Position numbers and translations under genes: made by a program. From Sipunculus nudus (taxonomy: Eukaryota > Annelida > Sipuncula > Golfingiida > Sipunculidae), in the NCBI GenBank assembly GCA_026874595.1, contig CM049308.1:26522367-26586366 (forward strand): a stretch of 64,000 bases of DNA, given 5' to 3'. Positions within the stretch are counted from its first letter, which is position 1; the number at the start of each line of letters is the position of its first letter. Below, in pieces: positions 56,001 through 62,000 of this stretch. The notes beneath the pieces were generated by a model, which worked only from the letters and a program-made list of their open reading frames with translations, had not been told where the DNA came from and searched no databases.

Positions 56001-59000
56001 ATCCCTTACCTTCCCTACCGTTCCAATCGCTGCATTCCCACGTCCTGGCAAGCTTGAACTGACCATCATGTTGGATATGAAATTCACGGAGGATTCGCTG
56101 CTGACGTCCTTCAAACTCTTCGCAGAAAATACAGGAAAGATGTTCCTTGACGTGTTCAGACCGGGCAAGAAAGGTCTGACGTTAGTGTTCAAGGTCGAGG
56201 TTGACATTACAACTACCGGAGCTGTCCTCATCGAACTTGACACATCACTACAGTTCCTGGTCAAAGCTGGTGATGTGCTTGGCTTCCATTATGAAAAAGG
56301 TGATGGAAAAGAGGGTGGAGTTATTCCGTTCTGCGACAATGCTAAAGGAGGACTCATCGCAGGACTATCCAAGGCAGCCCTTAGTTCAGTGTTTACAGCA
56401 AAAATGGGAGATGCGGACCTGAGCTTGGACATCGAAATAAATGTTAAACCTGTGGCTGGTCTAAAGATCATGGCTGCCCTCTCACCACTTACTGTGCCAC
56501 CACCAGGTAATGTTCACAATCTTTTTATTTCATTGTCATAATAACAAATTTATAGAGGTTCTTTTAAGAAAACTATTTGTGACACTGATTGCCTATTATT
56601 TATTGATTGTATGATTCTTGAATCGTTATATACATGTTCTCTTGAATAACTAATCACAATTTCTTCGTTTTACCTTTTATTATATTATGGGTTCATAAAT
56701 ATACATAAGTATATCAGAATTCAGGTCAGTTGATCTTTTTTTAGCCTTCAGCAATTGGGCCTCTTATTCAAGATTTTTTTTCTCAATAATGGCCCTTTAG
56801 TGAATATTCAAAATTTAAACATTTGCAAAACAAAAAGGCAACCGCAGTATTGGTTTAAGGAAATTGGTAGATTATAAATAGGAAAAACTATATAAGAAAT
56901 TGTTCGAACCCTGAAATAGAAAATCTCTCTTTTCTCCATGTCCAGTATTTTTCAAACCATGTAACTCGTATGCATATAACAATGTTTTTATTATTGCTTC
57001 TTGCAGATAAACCCATGGCTTTCCCTCCAATGCCAGTCGTGAAACTGTCATACACACCAGACAGGAAGCTGATCGCATTCAAGGGCATATCCTTCATGAA
57101 CCTTGCTGTGACCAGTTCGTTCAAATTCTACGCCCTCACCAATGGAGTGTTTTACGTTATCTATACAGCTGTAGTTTCAGGCAAGCTCATGGTTCTTGGA
57201 ACTAACAAGGTCTTTGCCCCCAATGCCGGTGAGGTCACTGTGAACATCGATCCATCAGTTCGACTTATCGGAGCGCCAGGGCTTACCATTGGTATTGCTT
57301 ATGATGAAGACCCGACAACGAAATTTGGTATCATACCAGTTGAGCTTTTGACGAAGAAGCCTTGCTGTGGCTTGACCTCCAATATGTTCTATGATGTTCT
57401 CAAATTTGATGCATATTTCTCAGATATCGGAAAAGGTGACCTACCACCCATCTCACTTGACGTCAAGTTGACTGTTGCCTTACAGCCGAATCCTTCCACA
57501 TGTAAGTACCAGAACTTGTGTAATTAATTATACTATTCAAATAAATTAAACTTAATAAGTCTAGAGATAATGACCTGGGGTCAATTCAGATTTTTCAATT
57601 CCAATTCAGTTCCAGTTTATCAAAAAATTTTTATCAAACTTTTAAGTCCATTTGCTGATAAGTGTTATGAAAGAAAATATCAATTGCATTTGAACTTGTT
57701 TCCTTTTCATTTGCTCAAAGTCCTATATTGCAAATGATGCTCGTAACAATAAAATCTGTGGGGCTTTCACACCCAAGCCTACTGGCTCTGAGCCCCAAGC
57801 TTATCCCAGTTTCTGTAGCAATGAAGTGACTTAGGAGAGAAACTCCTCTTTGGTAGGAAGCTAGTCCAGCACCGGAAAATATTCCATGGCTCATCTGTAA
57901 AATAAACTGCTTCAAGAAAAGAAGAACAACTCTTGGGCAAGGTTAAGGTAGTATCAGTGACAAATTTGAAATTTCATGATAGGAGATCTGTATTGTTTCA
58001 TTTGTGTAAATTTTAATATTTAACAGATAAAAAACTGTTTTTTAGCTCAGCTGACTTATGAGTCATCTTAGCTTTAGTCGTGGTTCATTGTCCGTCATCC
58101 ATAGATGTGGCACATTTTGAAACCGTAAGACCTAGGAATCCAAAATTCTGCATGTTAGATGACCCCAAAATCTCCTACCAAGCTGAAAACTGTCCTTCGC
58201 GACTTCGTTCCTTCGAGAAATTAAGGAAAAACCTCAATTTTTTATTGAAAACCTATTTTCACACTACAGGACTGCCTAATATCAAAACCACTCATCTGTT
58301 TTTCCTCATATTTACCATAAATATTCCTCTATATAGTTCCTATGTACATGCCAGAAATTAGGTCTGTATTATATAATTTAAAAAAGTTGTGGGCCCAAAC
58401 ATATTGCACTTTGTAAAAAATCAGGAAAAAATATTTGGTCACATTTACACAAAAAAACGTTAAAGCTAGGCACTTTTTTTTCAGTTATATAACTTTAATT
58501 AATCAAAATTTAATTGTATACCCAAAATTAGATCAAAATCTTTTAAATTTTTAAAAATATAAGCAAAAATATAAAATTGGTATCTTAAATTTTGCCCAAA
58601 TTTGACCATGGCACATTTTTTTCTCGTAAGTATATTTAATTTATTTTTCACAGCTGGGATACATGTGGATTTATGTGGAATTCTGAATGTTTTTTCTTTG
58701 CAGACTTTGGTCCCGTTCCTGTGATCCCAATTAGCCCTGAATTTGCAGAAGTACCAGGACAGGATTTGTATGTGTTTACTGACCTGAAGTTCCACGATCA
58801 CGCTCACTTCGTAGGATTTACATTCATTAGCCTGGGCGCTGGTGATATTTACTTTGGCCTCTGGCGTCTGGAGGATGAGAAGTACACACTGATAACAGAC
58901 ATGAAGGTCACAAGCTTCGGTGCTGGTAAAATCATGGTGCTCATCCGTCCCCAGATTGTGGTGCAGCCCGGTGATATGATCGGCATCCACTACCCTAAAT

Positions 59001-62000
59001 ATGTCAAAAAACAACCAGGGCTGGTCCCATTTGCCTCTAAGAAGAAGCTCTGCTGCGGACTCACCGAGGACCACCTGTCTGGATACTTGAAGCTGCCTAT
59101 TGGTGCTGACAAGATTACAGTGCAACCCAAGTTCAAGAAGCCTGCATCTGGCTTACTTCCAGCCATCCAGCTTCTATCCATTAAAGGTATTTGTCTTTTC
59201 ATTATTGTATACTCTCCTAAATCATATGTCATATATGGCCTAGATTTCACAGAACTGGTAGAAATTCACAGCTTGTGAGAGCCTCCACAAATTTCTGTTA
59301 CAGAAAGGCATCACACCATAAAATTGCAGTATAATTTGATAAATTTGTTCCAGAAAATCATTCAGAAAGTTGGAGTCCACTTATACTCTAGTATAAGTAT
59401 ACAAATATATTTGCCAGACTTGGCAAACATGTCGGCTTTGGTCTCAAACTACATCAATTATGCCATGTCTGACTCCTCACCTCACGATGTCATTCCAGTT
59501 GAATTAGGTCGGTACTTGGCTGTTTGAATAAATAAATATATTTACATCCAAATAGCAATGTAATTCATTTATTTTGATATGATGCTCATTAAATAAATGA
59601 AAAAGTTAAAAAAACTGAGCAAAACACTTGCCCAAATGTTTTCTGCCATTCCCTGTTACCATACAACCAGCATGGTATGACCAGAGGCCCAACACATATG
59701 ATTAACAATAATAGATTGTAGCTAAGTACCAGAAAATAGTTGTAGGCAACCAAAAGTCAGCTTCTGCTTGCCCAGCTTTTGATATGATTGTGTACCTTAA
59801 CCTGAATCTCAACTAATCTTTAATTAGATATTTTATTTCTTGAAGAAATAAAATCATATTGATAATAACTTATTATCTTAAATTACCTATATGTTTATCT
59901 GTACAAATACTTTAGAGAAATTATTTTTAAAAAAAAAGAAAATATTTATAGTCTAAATAAAATCAAATGAGCAACATAAAAATATGGAACACATTTTGTA
60001 TACATCCATTTTGGTTGTTTAGAATCCAAAACAATGTACATGAACTTATTATTCTGTTTGATTGATAGATATGCAATTGATTGACAGGGGTGTATATTAT
60101 GTTCTTATTGTATCCGCCAAAACGAAGTTTTGCGGATACTATGTTTTTGACCGGGTTCCTCCGCCGCCCTGGCGTTCATTTCCGGAGAACTCCTCTGAGA
60201 CTACTGGATGGATTTTTCTGAAACTTACACAAATTATGGGGTCACATGTGAACTGGTGCCTAACCAAGTAACCTTGACTTCTGACCTTTCCTCTCTGCCC
60301 AGCGTCCGTTTGTGCGTCTGTTTCCACACATAAACCCACATATCTCGGGAACCGTTTGACCGATCAGGAAAAAAAATTTACCCAAATGTAGCCCTGGGAT
60401 AGCTTTATAACATACACAAAAAAAGGTGGCGCCACCTGCAACCATTTTTGCACTGTGTCCATCTGTTCATCTGCCTTAGGTTTAAATCACTCATATCTCT
60501 ACAGTGGTTTGACTAATTCACCTAAAATTCGGATTGCGTATACATCCTAGATAGCTTTCTTGATTTTATGACAGGTGGCGCCACCTGCATTCACGTTAAC
60601 GCTGCAGACATCAAAGCTCATATCTCGGGAACCGTTTGACCAATCAGGAAAAAAAATTTACACAAATGTAGCCCTTGGATAGCTTTATCACTTACACAAA
60701 AATGGTGGCGCCACCTGTAGCCTTTTTTGCACAGCGTCCATCTGTTTGTCTGCCTTAAGTTAAAATCACTCATATCTCGGCAGTGGTTTGACCAAATTAC
60801 CTGAAATTCGGCATGCGTATACATCCCGCATAGCTTTCTTGATTTTATGACAGGTGGCGCCACCTACATTCACGTTCACGCTGTAGACATCCATGCTTAT
60901 ATCTCCCGACTCGTTCAACCAGTCAGGAAAAAACTTTTACACAAATGTAGCCCTTGGATAGCTTTATAACATACACAAAAATGGTGGTGCCACCTCTAGC
61001 CACTTATGCACAGCGTCCATCTGTTTGTCTGCTGTGGGTTAAAATCACTCATATCTCTGCAATGGTTTGATTTTTCCACATGAAATTTTGCATGTGTATA
61101 CATCTTGGATAGTTTCTCGTTCAAATAACAGATGGCACCACCTACAATCATGTTTATGTGGCAGAGATCCATTCTAATATGTAACACATGTAACTATTTC
61201 CCCTTGCCACTCAATCCATGCCTCACTTCACCCGGTCTTCTCTGATTTTGGGGGATACACGTAGTCGCTTGTCGACTACCCGTATTCTAGTTGATTGAGG
61301 TATTTACATCATGTTCTGATTGATTGACAGGTGTGTACATCATATTATAATTTGATTGACAATGTGTGTATGTCATGTTGTAATTGATTGACAGGTGTGT
61401 ACATTATATTATAATTTGATTGACGGTGTGTCTGTCATGTTGTAATTGATTGACAGGTGTGTACATTATATTATAATTTGATTGACAGTGTGTGTCTGTC
61501 ATTTTGTAATTTATTGACAGTTGTGTACATTATGCTTTATTTGATTGACAGGTGTCTGGCCATCCCCACCAGTTCCAATGGGTACATTCCCTGTGAAATC
61601 TCAGCGATATTTGAACATCATGATGGAGCCAAAAATAAAGATTGCTTCCAAGATCTGCGGTTTTAAGTTTATCACTGATGAAGTTGGTGATGCTTACCTC
61701 AGCATCTGGCGCCCAGATTCTACTGGATCTCAGGTGACAAGGGTTGGTTCCATCCGTGTTTTTGTTGACAGCCCTGGAGAACATCACATCAATGTACCAC
61801 TAAACCTGCAAATAGATGCTCAGCCCGGTGACATCACAGGAGTTCATTACCATGATGCCTCTGGCGGTGATGGCATTATACCTTATGCACAGATTGACAA
61901 GACTTCAGGTCCCTCAATATGCTGCGGTGCGAGACCATCCAATATGGCTCCAGTGTTTTACCAGCAACTGAGCGAGGGAGACCTACCCACAGATCATACA

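Noticed and set aside
58499-59125. 208-codon open frame on the minus strand
   Set aside because: It overlaps exon 26 antisense; the codon bias of the real exon keeps the opposite frame open. No family resemblance.
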